From Chaenocephalus aceratus (lineage: Eukaryota; Chordata; Actinopteri; Perciformes; Channichthyidae): a stretch of DNA of 64,000 nucleotides. The first letter of the stretch is position 1, and each line of letters begins with the position of its first letter. Location of the stretch: positions 21,014,169-21,078,168 of the forward strand of contig CM043785.1 of NCBI GenBank assembly GCA_023974075.1. Reading direction: 5' to 3'. The translations under genes and the position numbers were made by a program. Positions 32,701 through 44,783 of this stretch are shown here, in pieces. The notes beneath the pieces were generated by a model. It made no database searches. It was not told the DNA's origin and saw only the letters and a list, made by a program, of their open reading frames with translations.

Positions 32701-33856
32701 GGCTGCGGCCACACGAGGACGAAAACGGCTAAACGCATAGGATTAACGCAAACGCAATCACAAACAAGCTTCCGTCCACACGCAATAGTCATCCGGATAG
32801 TGTCTGTCCACACGAGACCGCTCCGTTTAGCTCCAACCGCTGGAGAAGCTGCAGTACATATGCAGGAGCCTGTACGTGGCGCTGTAACTTCCTCCACAAA
32901 AGCAGTGAAGAAGCATGGTTGTCATGGTTGCCCTTCTGTTTATTCTCCGCGGTGGGGGCCGAGGGAACCGGGCAGCGTTTTTCGCCAGTCAACGTGTATT
33001 AAAGTTTAAATCTTCCGGACAAAATTATAAAAGTGCCGGTCAAAGGTCTTCTTTGTTATTTATTGAGCTTTAAAACAAATGAATAACGACTCTATATATT
33101 ATAATAATAAAATACACGGAGCCTCTCTTTTTCCTCTCTCTTCGGACAGCGTCAGTGTCTGTCTCATGCAGCAGCTGATCCAGTAATGAGTGACCCGGCC
33201 GACAGTAAAAAATAAACATATTTATAACTAGTTTAGGGAGTTTGAGAGGTAATTAAAATACCTAAGGGTGATGATCTGACTTGAAGTGTGTGTTTTGCTG
33301 CAGTGGGAGGAGCTGCAGGTGAGCAGAGCTGCGTGTCTCCGTCCTGTCAGATTAGACTTCACTCGCGTTTAGGTCCATATCGAGAGAAAGATAAATAATC
33401 TGAATTCAGGGTGCAGTTTACTTTGACGCGGGGGTGAGCAGCAGAGGTGGGGAGAGGCAGGGCTATTGCCTCATCATTATTGCTGTAGATGTTGCACAAA
33501 CAACTGTAGCATGGTCAATAGCGTCCGGAGCACGATAGCAACTCTGCGATCCGCCATTGTTGTTGTTGTTGGTGGCGAAACACTTCAGCAATGGCGCGGG
33601 GTAAGCGGAGGTGAGCAGAAGAGGTGGGGCTATTGCGCAATCACTATCAGTGATATGAAAATGTTCGGATAGGGCGTACACACGGAGCCGTTTGACCCCC
33701 CAGAGAGTTGCGTATGCCTTTCTATCCACCTTGGGACCCGTTATCGTTTCCTCAGTCGTTTAGTGCCGTATTCGGTCGTCCTCGTGTGGCCGAACGGTCT
33801 ATATGACACTAAACAGTAACGCAAACGACCAAATTCGTCCTCGTGTGGCCGCAGCC
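32701..33856. mobile_element. PIF/Harbinger-like non-autonomous element with TTA target duplication
   Basis: The ends ggctgcggccacacgaggac and gtcctcgtgtggccgcagcc are perfect 20-bp inverted repeats. They are flanked by tta at 32698-32700 and 33857-33859, the TWA duplication of PIF/Harbinger. No transposase or Myb-like frame is seen in the 1156 bp. A segment near 33120-33260 is also found in the hAT elements at 3520 and 36058. A fragment of the same family is at 16800. Confidence 0.88.
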
Positions 33857-33908
33857 TTAGCTGCAAGTAGTCGGCCATCACCATCGGCACCTTCACGGGT
33901 TATTTGTG

Positions 33909-34671
<763 letters not shown>

Positions 34672-34927
34672 AAATGAAGCAATTTAGATGCCATTGCATC
34701 TGCCAAACATGTTGAAGTGCTATTAAGAAAATGTTGCTTGCAGACATTCAGCAGTGGTGGGAAATAAAGACTTACTTTAAAAACTGAAAAGTAGAAGAAT
34801 GAGCAAGAAGGAAGGAGAAAGAGATCATCCTATCTAATGGGAACAATTATTAAATAATGGAGAAAAGGGGAGAGCAGAAAAAAGAAAGTGGGATGAAGCA
34901 AGACAGGCATATAATTGCAAACAAGTA

Positions 34928-35145
34928 ATAATAATAATAATTCCTTGCATTTATTATAGCGCTTTTCCAGTGCTCAAAGCGCTTTACAGAAACACATTAC
35001 ACATATTTTATATACATGCAATGGTCACTGTGGACAATACCCACAGGAGCAAGGACACAACGGCTTTACAGACGCAGCAGCGTCACCCCTTGATCTGATG
35101 ATCTGATGATCATTGCACAGCACACTGCGCCACACCGTCCATCTT
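34928..35145 (-). mobile_element. tRNA-derived SINE, minus strand
   Basis: Read in reverse, an A-box-like TGTGGCGCAGTGTGCTG (complement of 35119-35135) is followed by a body with GTTGTGTCCTTGC. The tail is tgtaaagcgctttgagcact and ggaaaagcgctataataaat, with an attattatt end at 34928. The tail matches 11404-11530. A short duplicate of 'tgtggacaatacccacagga' recurs at 35207-35226. Confidence 0.65.
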
Positions 35146-35768
35146 CACGCCTCGAAGTCATCAATGTGTACTTTTACAAGTACACATTGATATTATACAT
35201 GTACTGTGGACAATACCCACAGGAGCAAATCGTGATGGGTTGGGGACATAAATCACAGACCGAAAGAGAGATTGAAAGAGTGAAGGGGGGGGGGGGGGGG
35301 GAGTACACATTTGGATGCTTTTAGAGCTCACATTTTAAGTCCATCATATGACAACTATTTTCCATTGACTCTAATGGCCATATATGGACCATATATATTC
35401 ATCTAAAGCCATTAAACCATTAGCTCCTGGGCCACATACAGACACACTCACACACCGGAGATCAAACCTAACGGATCGAATCCATGGTAGTGTGCAGTTA
35501 GTTCTTAAGGATGCACAACATGAGAAATATGCTACAACTTTGTAAAATATTGCGATAATGATATTAACTGCAATAAATAAACAGATAATAAAGTGTACTA
35601 AGATTTGCCTTTCATTGTTAAATTGCAATAGTATGATAATCAAAGCAAGTATGGTTTAAAAATGAGTTTTGGGGCTATTGTGCAGCCCTATTTTAATTGC
35701 ACAGCTAAATGTGCACAAACAAAAAGGGGTCCATATTCCTAACACTCTAAATACCCAATCATGCAAGT
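35146..35768. other. Spacer with a poly-G run
   Basis: A 16-nt G run lies at 35285-35300. The duplicated SINE piece at 35190-35230 is the only other feature. No gene is seen. Confidence 0.55.
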
Positions 35769-36216
35769 GATACCAGTAGGGGTGTAACGGTTCACAGAAG
35801 TCACGGTTCGGTTCATACCTCGGTTTGGGGGTCACGGTTCGGTACGGGTTCGGTACAACAATAAAAAGCAAAAAAAAAGTCCCAAATGCATAATTACAGG
35901 TTTGTTGTTATTTCTTTTTGAACAGTAGTGCAAGTTTCAGTTTAAAAATAAGGAACTCTGACATTTTGAATAATTAACTGTATTAGACAGTTAAAAACAA
36001 ACCACAAACAGTACCACACACACTCATATGGCCATATTATCTATAATGGCTGATGTCTAGGGATGCTCCGATCGATCGGTCACCGATTGAGATCGGCCGA
36101 TACTCACTCTCTACCGATCGATCTGTGCTCTCTAAACATGCCGATCGCGAGAGCCGATCGCATGACGTAAAATACATGACACTTTTCTCTGTGTGCGGCA
36201 AAACAAGCTCGGCAAA

Positions 36217-36297
36217 ATGGCTTCACCGGTCTGGCATTATTTTAAGGTGTCCGAAAAAGACAGTAAAATAGCGGTATGCAACGTGTGTGAAGCAGAA
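36217..36297 (+). pseudogene. BED-finger start of hAT transposase, truncated
   Basis: ATG at 36217 reads MASPVWHYFKVSEKDSKIAV and then CNVCEAE, i.e. the W..YF pair and the C-x2-C of a BED finger. After this the sequence leaves the frame (purine/pyrimidine-rich DNA and a region shared with 3780-3950). The His pair and everything downstream are missing. The relation to the BED frame at 6440 (VVWDYFKVSE) is evident. Confidence 0.72.
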
Positions 36298-36705
36298 ATC
36301 CTGCAGCTCCGCCCGCCGGACCGGTAAGCGCAGCGAAACACACAAGAGTTAGACCTAACACACTTAGCTATTTGATCTACCTCTGGAACAAGCTAAACTA
36401 GTTATTATAAATATATTTATTCTTCACTGTCGGGTCACTCATTACTGGATCAGTGAGCTGCATGAGATACTGACAGGCTGTCAGGAGAGGGAGAGGGGGG
36501 GGGGAGAGAGAGAGAGAGAGAGGAAAAGAGAGCGCTTCCGCTAATTTCTCCCGTGTTATTATCCAAAGTGAATGTAAACTTGAATAATGTACATAATTTG
36601 AATGTAATAATTAAGTTGATTGTTGTTTGTGGAAGCTCCAGTGAATGAGCCCCATTAACTGAGTTTAAACATCACTTTAAATGGAAGATTTAAAGTGATG
36701 TTTAA

Positions 36706-37486
36706 AGGTGACATATCATGCTTTTCCGGTTATTGCCCGTCCCCTTATGTGTTATGAAGGTTTTTATGCATGTAAATGGTCTGCAGAGTCAAAACGCTCA
36801 AAGTACACCATGTTGAGAGTAAAACTCTAAAACAGAAAATACCTCCCCAAAACGCCTCGTTGGAGATACGTCACTGTCCATTTGATTCTTCCGGGTACAT
36901 CATGATGTCATGTCGTCCCCGGCCGTGGAGCCGTTACGTTACGTCCGCGGAGCCGTTAGGTTAAGCCCCCGCTGATTGGTCCAAATTGACCAATCCACGG
37001 ACTTCCTCACACACTCAGTGCATGCAGCTCTGCTGATTTCTCCTCCCTGGCTGCAGGCTAAGACAGTTGGGATCGCGGCGAAATTCTCTCTGCAGATCCA
37101 TTCTCACAGCGTTTATCAACCTTTTTCTTACTCAATATCAAGCCACACTTATTGTTTTTACTTCGGCTGTGACTTTGTGTGTGCTCAGGGTGAGTTTGGC
37201 TGTGTTTCGCTGTGTATCGCTAAACAAGGAAACAACACCTCCACGGAGCTCAGCGCGATTCACAACGTCCCGACTGGTCCCGACCAATCGGAGCACACTG
37301 GGCTCACAGTGAGGGGGGGGCAAGAGCTGCAACGAGCCGTTTAGTGGAGAGAGTGAATACACGTACTTTACAGAGATGCTGTATGCGAAACCAATGTGAG
37401 TTTGGAAAATTGCACAGTATAAATCTATTCTAGTAGACCACAACAATGGAATTATGATCAGTGGAAATGGCCATGACATGGGACCT
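36706..37486. mobile_element. TTAA-flanked T2/Kolobok-like MITE, innermost of the nest
   Basis: TTAA at 36702-36705 and 37487-37490 flanks an element starting aggtgacatatcatgc and ending gccatgacatgggacct. The TTAAAGG start fits the T2/Kolobok group described from Xenopus better than piggyBac, whose ends begin with CC. A second copy at 57206-57982 is closely similar over its whole length. The parallel ORFs seen in both copies are shared non-coding DNA with no recognised domain. Confidence 0.82.
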
Positions 37487-37689
37487 TTAAATCTTCCATT
37501 TAGGCCCCGCCCACTCGATCCGATTGGTATCGGCCGATACTGATTCCGGCGATCGGCCCCGAAATTGGCGATCGGAGCATCCCTACTGATGTCAAACAAA
37601 AAGGTTCATCAATCTGTAAAACTAAAAAGAATGTCTTGAAAACATTACATCATAAATAATAAGAAAGTGTTTCAAGAGCGCATAGCCGT

Positions 37690-37995
37690 TGAAATATATG
37701 CCAAAAGCTTCCGTTATTTATTTTGGTCTCACGGCTTTCATGTCTATTGGTTTATTAAAAACAGCAGAGATAAGTTGTTGAACTGCTGTTGTCTTTTGCC
37801 GGGCTCCGGTGATTGGCAAATCTGGGTGATGCCTTCTGATATGATTTAGCATGTTTGGCGTGTGTTCCCATTAGCATACCGCACCGCTATCGAACAACGC
37901 CGACACACCGTCCTCGTCCGATCCACCACTCGCACACATCATCGTTATTGTAGTCCACAGGGAACCCAAAATGTTCCCACACAGCTGATTTAAAA
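37690..37995 (-). pseudogene. BED-finger N-terminus of hAT transposase, frameshifted
   Basis: Minus-strand reading gives SAVWEHFGFPVDYNNDD, then after a shift DRTRTVCRRCSIAVRYANGN, then HIRRHHPDLPITGARQ. The WEHFGF, CRRC and HIRRHH elements correspond one-to-one with the intact BED finger at 14279-14668, so these two hATs are relatives. Two frame changes destroy the protein. The rest of the transposase is absent. Confidence 0.75.
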
Positions 37996-38327
37996 GAAGC
38001 AGGTGGGTTCTAGCTCCTGTGTGTTATCTAAAATCGCCATACTAACTTTTCTTCTTCTTGTATTTTGTTCGTTTTGTTGTTGTGTTTCTTCTTGTTCTTC
38101 ATTTGTTGTTTAAGGGCGGCTGGCAAACAGCTTTTAGGCGCAATACCGCCCCCTGGATTATAAATAGTGTAATGGATACTGCCCTGAATAACAGACTTTG
38201 TTCCCACTCGTAAAAAAAAAGGCGTATTCGTCGTGTGACTGCATGTGCCGAACCGTGACGTCCGAACCGTGACGTCCGAACCGTGACGGTACGGGACGAA
38301 TACGGATACCGTTACACCCCTAGATAC

Positions 38328-39035
38328 CAGTGCTTCCCCTATATACAAATAGCGGTGGCGCAACTACACTTTTCATTTGCCCTGTACGATGGGCGCTGTA
38401 AGTGATGAAAGTGGGGGATGTTGGCTTATCAGGCGCCCGCAGCTCACAGCTAAAGTGCGAGCGTGAGAGAGAGAGAGGGTGCACTGGTACCGGCGCTGTT
38501 GTTATTAGAATCTGGTGCTAGCTGCGCTAACGGATATAAGAAGTAGATGTTTCTACAACCAGGGTGGAGGAGAGCTCTCCTGTCAGACTGAGAGGCTGAT
38601 AACAGATACAGCTCAGTGAGGTAAAGGACTCTCTGAGTGTTTAGATAGTTAAACACATATTTCCAAGGCACTCCTTTATAATTATTAGGATAAATAAAAA
38701 CAGGTTTGAAATCATTCCAATGTATACTATAGGACAGCAAACCAAAAATATGCATAAATAATTAAATGTTAACTGGTAAAATAAGATATAAATGAACAAC
38801 AAAAATAAAATAAGTTACATTTATTTGTTATTGGCTATGGTAGGTTATTGGTTATGTTCACATACTTATTTGATTATTAAAATGTAAACCGATCTTTTTC
38901 ATATGGGTGTTTTAGAGTTGTACCCCCTAGATCAGGTCTCTAGTAATTGTGTGCTCAAAGTGCACCAGATTGAAGCATTTTACTTTAAAATGTTAAAAAA
39001 AAAATCTTCCCGGGGGTGACCTCCACCCCCCAATT
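38328..39035. mobile_element. Fragment of a 'cagtgcttcccct' hAT-like element
   Basis: It starts cagtgcttcccctatatac and carries the block gtgctcaaagtgcaccagat...aaaatcttcccgggggtg (short excerpts) near its far side. Both are widespread in fish genomes as part of one hAT-like family ending in gggaaacactg. The right terminus is not present here. The 35777 hAT inserted at its very start, so its TSD overlaps the 'cag'. Confidence 0.5.
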
Positions 39036-41580
39036 AAACATGTTCATACAATGCTGAATACATTTGAAGCCATTTTGACGTATATTACCTATGTCAATAA
39101 GTTTCTGTTTTTGTAGTGTAGTTGTCTTTTGTAGAGATTTTTCATTTATTCTTTATATATAAAAAGAAAGACAACAGGATAATAGGATTATTATTCTCCT
39201 CTAATCTCCATGAGTCAGCCCCACACAGTTTGTGTGTCTATGTATGTCTTCATGGTAACTATAGTCTGTGTACGTTTCTGTGCACACAATAAAAGCCTTT
39301 TTATTTTGTGATTATATTCTATGTTTCACCTTGAAATAATATAAATACCTTAGACAGAGGAAACAAACCATTTGAGTGTGTTTTGGTGATAATAAGTGCT
39401 TTCTTATCTTCAAATAACAGAAAATGACAAGTTAGAAAAAATAACTGAAGACACTGCAATGACACACATTATGAAGAGGGTCAATGCAAGAGGTATAATT
39501 GAAAAACTGTATGAAATTAAATTAAACATAGTAATCTATGTTCCCTTGTTGCTAAAGGTATTTAGCAGTTATGTTGATTAATTTGATGTCTAAAATGAAG
39601 CATAGTATACTTGATATTATTAATAACCATTAAAGTAATTTATAATGCATAATGCTGTGTTGTCCTATATCATCCTGAACCACTTAATTTCAACAAAAGC
39701 TAGATCTTCTTCGGCTAAGGGACTATTGGAATCTAAATTAATTAGTATCATTTTAGTTGAGGAAATAATAGGAGCAGCTTTGGCCAAGGGAAGACTACCA
39801 GTCTGAACAAATGTGTCTCCTTTTATCGTGAGGAAACTCTAGCCACAGGTCTATTGAAGTCCTAACGAGTTGCACTATTTTATCTTGAGAACACCCGAAT
39901 AATTATTTCATAATAGGACTGTGTTAATCCTTAGAAATTACTATTATATTGATAAAGCCACCTTTAATTTAGCCAAGGAACTATTGATAAAGTGATTAGT
40001 TATTCTCTCTTTATTCAAAAATAATCCACCCACTTTAAGCCAAGGGACTATTGCACAGGGTCAACAAAAGTTACTTATATTTAAAAGTGAGAACTTTTGT
40101 TGGTGGAGTATAATAATATGTTTGAGTTGGCGTTAGAATGAGTCACAATGGATAATACTTTTATAAATAGAGCTCATGTAGAGGCAGTGCAATATGCACC
40201 CTCATGCATAATGCACCCTCATGCACTGTATACAGCAGTGCAAACACAATTCAAAATATATTTGATTGCCATATCTTGCTGTGTGTTTGTAATGTTGTAC
40301 ATTTAACATAATTGCATACCATAACAGCACTAATTCACACTGCCGTGACGATAATAAGCTATTTAAAACGTTGTACATTTGAGGAGAACAGACATAAATA
40401 AATTGAACCCAAAAGGTATTTTCAACAAGAATGCAACAGTACTGGAAACGGGCAGCGAAGTATGAGTCACAAACCCTTTATGCTGCTTGGGCACCTTTCT
40501 CAAGGACCCATTCACTTTTAACAAGGACATACTGTACTTCCCTCTAATGTGCTATCTTCAGGGTAGCGAAAAACATGGTGATCTCTCCAGTAATGATGAA
40601 TAGCACAGAAGTTAAGAAGCCAAGGGTTATTCATGGCATTAGCCAGGAGAGGACATGGAGAGGACATACACTACACTACGGTGGAACTACAAATTAAATA
40701 TCATCTCTATGAAACAATCTTGCTCTCTGTGATACAGCCTACAATATTTAATTGGACTATTATAAAGACTATTTTATAATTGTGTTCTAAATTGATGATT
40801 ATTAAAATACTCAGTGTGAATATTTTTATTTAAGCACCATAGTGAACCCTAAGATATTAAAGATAAAGATATTTGCTCAAAAATATCTTGATATTAGATT
40901 TTGCTCCGTATTGCTCTGCTCAGAAACACAAAGATATACAACTTTTCTCAAAGGCTGAGAAAACCTGTGTATGAACTGCATATTCATACACATCAAAGAA
41001 TACGTTAATAGGATTATGAATCTGACCATCATGCAATGCCAGCTTTTGGTAATGGATCGTTTTTGATAGACATCGTTACACAGGAAACATTTCATACCAC
41101 AAATGTAGTGAGATTAGACATTCACATTATTTTTTGCCATGTCATGCTTATGAGAACTCTGAAAACACACAACACACAGAAGAATTCCATCTGTGCCTTT
41201 TCTTCAGCAAATGAAAAAATGTAGGACACAGCGAGCAGCACATCATTTTGGTTGTCTCTCTATCTATTATTTGGGTATATTATCTATTATTCAGACCCTT
41301 CTCTGTTTCATTCCTCTATCTCTCCTCTTCTTGCTCTCTAGCTACAATCCCTCTCATTCTTCCCTCTTTATTTCTCTCTCTCTCTCTGTCTCACATTATA
41401 TCTCGTCTTTTTGTCCCATAGCTCTCTCCCATTCCCTCTCTTGTGTGCTCTTCATTATCTTTTATAAAGTAGATAAACATCGGTTTCCAGCAGCGTGAGG
41501 AGAGAGAGAATAATACACAACATGCTCACGAGAGGTGGAGGGTAACAGCTGAAGTCAAGGTCGAACTGCTAGTGGTGTGA
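39036..41580. other. 2.5 kb without a recognisable gene; one weak exon-like segment
   Basis: AT-rich DNA. At 39421-39492 a 72-nt open segment follows a good pyrimidine-rich acceptor (..ctttcttatcttcaaataacag in two parts) and ends at a gt dinucleotide; the peptide NDKLEKITEDTAMTHIMK matches no family I know. 41280-41430 is a pyrimidine-rich tract. No TE termini are recognised. Confidence 0.45.
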
Positions 41581-41625
<45 letters not shown>

Positions 41626-41671
41626 CACGTGTGTGTGTGTGTGTGTGAGCACGTGTGTGTGCGTGTGTGTG
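41581..41671. repeat. (TG)n microsatellite with two 'gagcacg' interruptions
   Basis: TG repeat broken twice by the same gagcacg unit, showing that a repeat segment was duplicated within the tract. Confidence 0.95.
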
Positions 41672-42237
41672 ATTTACAACCCCATCTCCCCTGTCGTTAT
41701 CTGTATCCTTATCCAAACGTTGGCACCATTTCCTCAGAGGGTAGACACACTATAAAGTGTTAACACACTCTCAAAAACACGCACACACCACACAAACACA
41801 CACGTCTGAGGCAGTGGTAGATCATGAGCCGGTGAATACAGGATGAGGCAGAGTAAACCCAACTGAATGAATCACAGTCTGTCTTTTCTTAAGCTATTCC
41901 CTCTGGTTGTCTTCTTTATACTCCTGTCTTCCTTCTCATCCCTTCCCTTAGTCTTGTTTTCCCTTCTTCCTCTTTTTTTGTCAGGAGAGCTGGATATGTT
42001 ACAGCAAAATGTCCATCAGCTGATTAAAACCTAACTTGCTCTCTTGACTCATTTGTTATTTTATTGGTTGGCTTTAATGCCTTATTTGTATTCCTAGAAG
42101 TGTTTAATACAGAATATGTGTAGTGTGCTTCTGGCTGCTTTGAAGAAGTTCAAAGGTAAATAAGAGTTGAGTTTAGCCAAGGTAAGGTCATGTAATATCC
42201 CTTCAAATATTAAAAACAATAGAGAGGCCACACAAAC
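41672..42237. other. No feature recognised
   Basis: Pyrimidine-rich stretch at 41880-41980, otherwise AT-rich. No coding signature. Confidence 0.5.
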
Positions 42238-42241
42238 TTAA

Positions 42242-43627
42242 AGAGCCTGTGACACGAGTTTCCCCCATCATCCAAACCCATCAATTTGAGTAAATATTGT
42301 CCCCTTGAAAACCGTTACTGAACTGATTTTGGATATTTGTACTTTGATAACCATTAATCTGCCCTTCAATGTTGACCATATTCTGGATCTTCTCAGGGAT
42401 TCTTCAAGTCCCGCCAAATTATGTGTGACGTCATTGCGGGCATAGCGCTCCAGCTGCACCGTTCAGGATGCCAGCATCTTCATGTAAACGCACGATGGTG
42501 CACACAGCAGCAAGCTCAGACAGCAATGACAGTTTAATTTTGAACGTGTCTGAGAGCTCATGAGGCTGAAGGATCGGTTTATGTTGTATCTGTTAGAAGT
42601 TTAGGAATTATGTGCGTCAATATGGGCGATAATACGGTCATGTAGCCAGTGGTGGACTGGGACTAAAAATCAGCCCGGGACTCTCGACCGGCCCACTTCG
42701 GTCGTACCGCTAGTAAATTGTCAACGGGGGGAGTGGGGGATGTGCTAGTGACTTATCCGACCAGCCCACTTCGGTACCGGCCCATCGGGATGAATCCCGA
42801 CGGGCCGGTACCGAAGTGGGCCAGTCCGCCACTGCACCCAGCCCAGCCCACGTAAACTGTCAACGGGGGAGCCTCGCTGGGAAACGGTGGACCTAGTGTC
42901 CCGATCGGAGTGGGAATAATAATAATAATAATAATCCGTGCATTTTATTCATTAATTTCCCCAACAGTGTGGTAAAAAAAACACACGTTTAATCCATGCT
43001 GGTGTACTACAACTACAAAAAGCATCGGTTTGTTTTCTCATCAGGAAATGCAGACCGGCTCAAACAAACGATTTTTAAATCATCCTCACGATCATTTAAT
43101 GTATCATATGAATTGACATGAAAGCACTAATAAATGTAGTTTCATCCACTTGAGTTTACAACTACAAAAAAAATCGATTTGTTTTTATATCACATCCCAC
43201 GGGAGGAAATTCAGTAGCTCTCACTACCGATTTTTAATCCTAATGTAATCATCATCTTCACCACGATCATTTATGTTTATGTTTGCCGAATTGACATGAA
43301 AGCACTGACAAATATGAATATACTGTAGTCAACTTCATTAAAACGTTATTAACGTGCCTAAACTCAGTAATTCACCATTTCTACGCATGACAACACACTT
43401 TGTCCGTGTTTAGCTCTCTCGCCGCACAGTGAAGCGTTCCCGCATTGACGTCACTTCCGGCTTCCCCCAAACTTCAAAATGAGTCGAAGGAATTTCCCCG
43501 CAATGTTCGAAATGATTGATATTTATCGGAACGGTATCGCACCTTCTTTTTTAAACTGACGGTTCGAGATGACTAGTAGCCCAATATTTCATTGCACAAC
43601 AGTTGTTGGGAGGCTGTCACAGGCTCT
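42242..43627. mobile_element. TTAA-flanked element, 'agagcctgtgaca' termini
   Basis: TTAA at 42238-42241 and 43628-43631 bounds perfect 13-bp inverted ends, agagcctgtgaca and tgtcacaggctct. The 1386-bp interior has no transposase. It contains a fold-back insert at 42647-42834 and a two-copy duplication of a ~150-bp block (about 43007-43150 and 43160-43320, sharing cgatcattta and aattgacatgaaagcact). TTAA duplication with an AG start suggests Kolobok/T2 rather than piggyBac. Confidence 0.75.
42647..42834. mobile_element. 188-bp fold-back element, 'cagtggtggactgg' termini
   Basis: The ends cagtggtggactgg and ccagtccgccactg pair. Inside, cggcccacttcggt and its complement accgaagtgggcc recur, so nearly the whole unit can fold on itself. 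The termini resemble a common fish hAT-type MITE. No matching direct flanks are seen. Confidence 0.65.
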
Positions 43628-43651
43628 TTAATATCAACAGCCCCCTGTTAA

Positions 43652-44779
43652 GCCCGAGAGACCCCGGTAACGGGGCCTCCTGCAATATATTGCAGAAAAC
43701 AGTGTCTGAGGGCATGTTCATTTAATAAACTATGAATGTTTTATATCCATGTAACGGAAAGAAACTCATCTAACTGATCAGTTGAATTTTTTTTTCAAAA
43801 AAAACCCCACAATGCTAACGCTGAGCCTCTGAATTAGCAATGAGCGAAAAATGCTAACCGATGACTGCACCGAAATTCACTCACAAAACCTTATTTATCT
43901 TTGCTGCACATCTCAACCCATCGTTTCACATCGTGAGGGGACACAGAATCGATGGGTACCCTCATTATCACTCAATTATACGGATTCTCGGAGATAATAA
44001 CAAGAACACACATCAAAACATATGGAGCTAGTTAGTTAAAACGACGCAAAATGGCTCACCTGGTGGTAGTCTGGTCAAAACTGGTCTTCAATGGCATTAA
44101 AACGATAAGAACGATGCTGAAGTTAATCCATAGGTTAATCCAATGTGTCTGTGTCACTTTGAAGGATTTCTGATAATCCATGAGCAATAAATCTGCTTTT
44201 CGGTTTTGAGATGTCAGACCTAGAGACAGCTTCACTCTACGCAAAGACGGGATCCTTTTTTTTAACATGAGTGTGTGCGGGACGATTTCCCTTCGATTCT
44301 ATTGGCTCCAACAGTCAGAAAGAGATGTCACATGTCAAAATCGAAGAAGGGGGTCCAGAGATAAGGAAAATCCACCCAAATGGCCCCAGAAGAGGTTTGT
44401 TTTTGCTAAATCTGTCTACAAAGGTCAAATATCACTTGTTTTGCATCAATCCTGATACAGGGCACTTATTATATGTTGTACTTTGGATTCCTAAAGCTTT
44501 TAGTCTACTAACCTATCATACAAGGTTAGTTTTCACTATAAGTACAACATATTTTTTGGACGGACACTATAATTTACAGTTTTTTACCATGTTCAATCTG
44601 AATTTTCTTTAAAATAAAAAACATCTATATTGATTCTGACTATTCTACATCCATCTCACAGATTTATCATTACTTTGAGAAAAAAGATTATTAATTTAAC
44701 CCTTTTATAAGAGAAGATATGGTCATTTGTTCTGGGAATGTCATTTTCGAGCCTGAGACCTGAAAAACAGGCTCAGGGC
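43652..44779. mobile_element. TTAA-flanked element, 'gcccgag / ctcagggc' termini (piggyBac-like?)
   Basis: TTAA at 43648-43651 and 44780-44783 flanks ends reading gcccgagagaccccgg and, in complement, gccctgagcctgtttttcag. The inverted match is short and imperfect. The interior is non-coding apart from short chance ORFs. The TTAA flanks and position next to another TTAA element support a transposon, with the family uncertain. Confidence 0.5.
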
Positions 44780-44783
44780 TTAA

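Larger units (their letters stand above)
36058..37585. mobile_element. hAT transposon, 'agggatgctccgatcg' family, middle of the nest
   Basis: The ends tagggatgctccgatcgat and cgatcggagcatcccta pair as inverted repeats. The duplication ctgatgtc is exact (36050-36057 and 37586-37593). Subterminal blocks of 'atcggccgatac' recur. A short BED-like start is recognisable at 36217 (MASPVWHYFKVSEKDSKIAV, then CNVCEAE), with the rest deleted. A TTAA-type element interrupts it at 36706-37486. A truncated relative is at 3520-3959. Confidence 0.93.
35777..38322 (-). mobile_element. hAT transposon, 'taggggtgtaacgg' family, outer element of a triple nest
   Basis: The termini taggggtgtaacggttcac and ggataccgttacacccct(a) are inverted repeats. 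The duplication gataccag is perfect (35769-35776 and 38323-38330). The subterminal DNA carries several copies of 'tcacggttcgg' / 'ccgaaccgtga', likely transposase sites. A BED-finger remnant lies on the minus strand near 37690-37995. The element is interrupted by the hAT at 36058-37585; without it this copy is about 1.0 kb. The same family starts again at 63891. Confidence 0.93.

Noticed and set aside
36976..37344. Matching ORFs in the two TTAA elements (36976-37344 and 57467-57895, plus their minus-strand partners)
   Set aside because: Parallel frames arise because the two MITE copies are nearly identical DNA. Frames shift between copies, no domain is recognised, and synonymous preference is not apparent.
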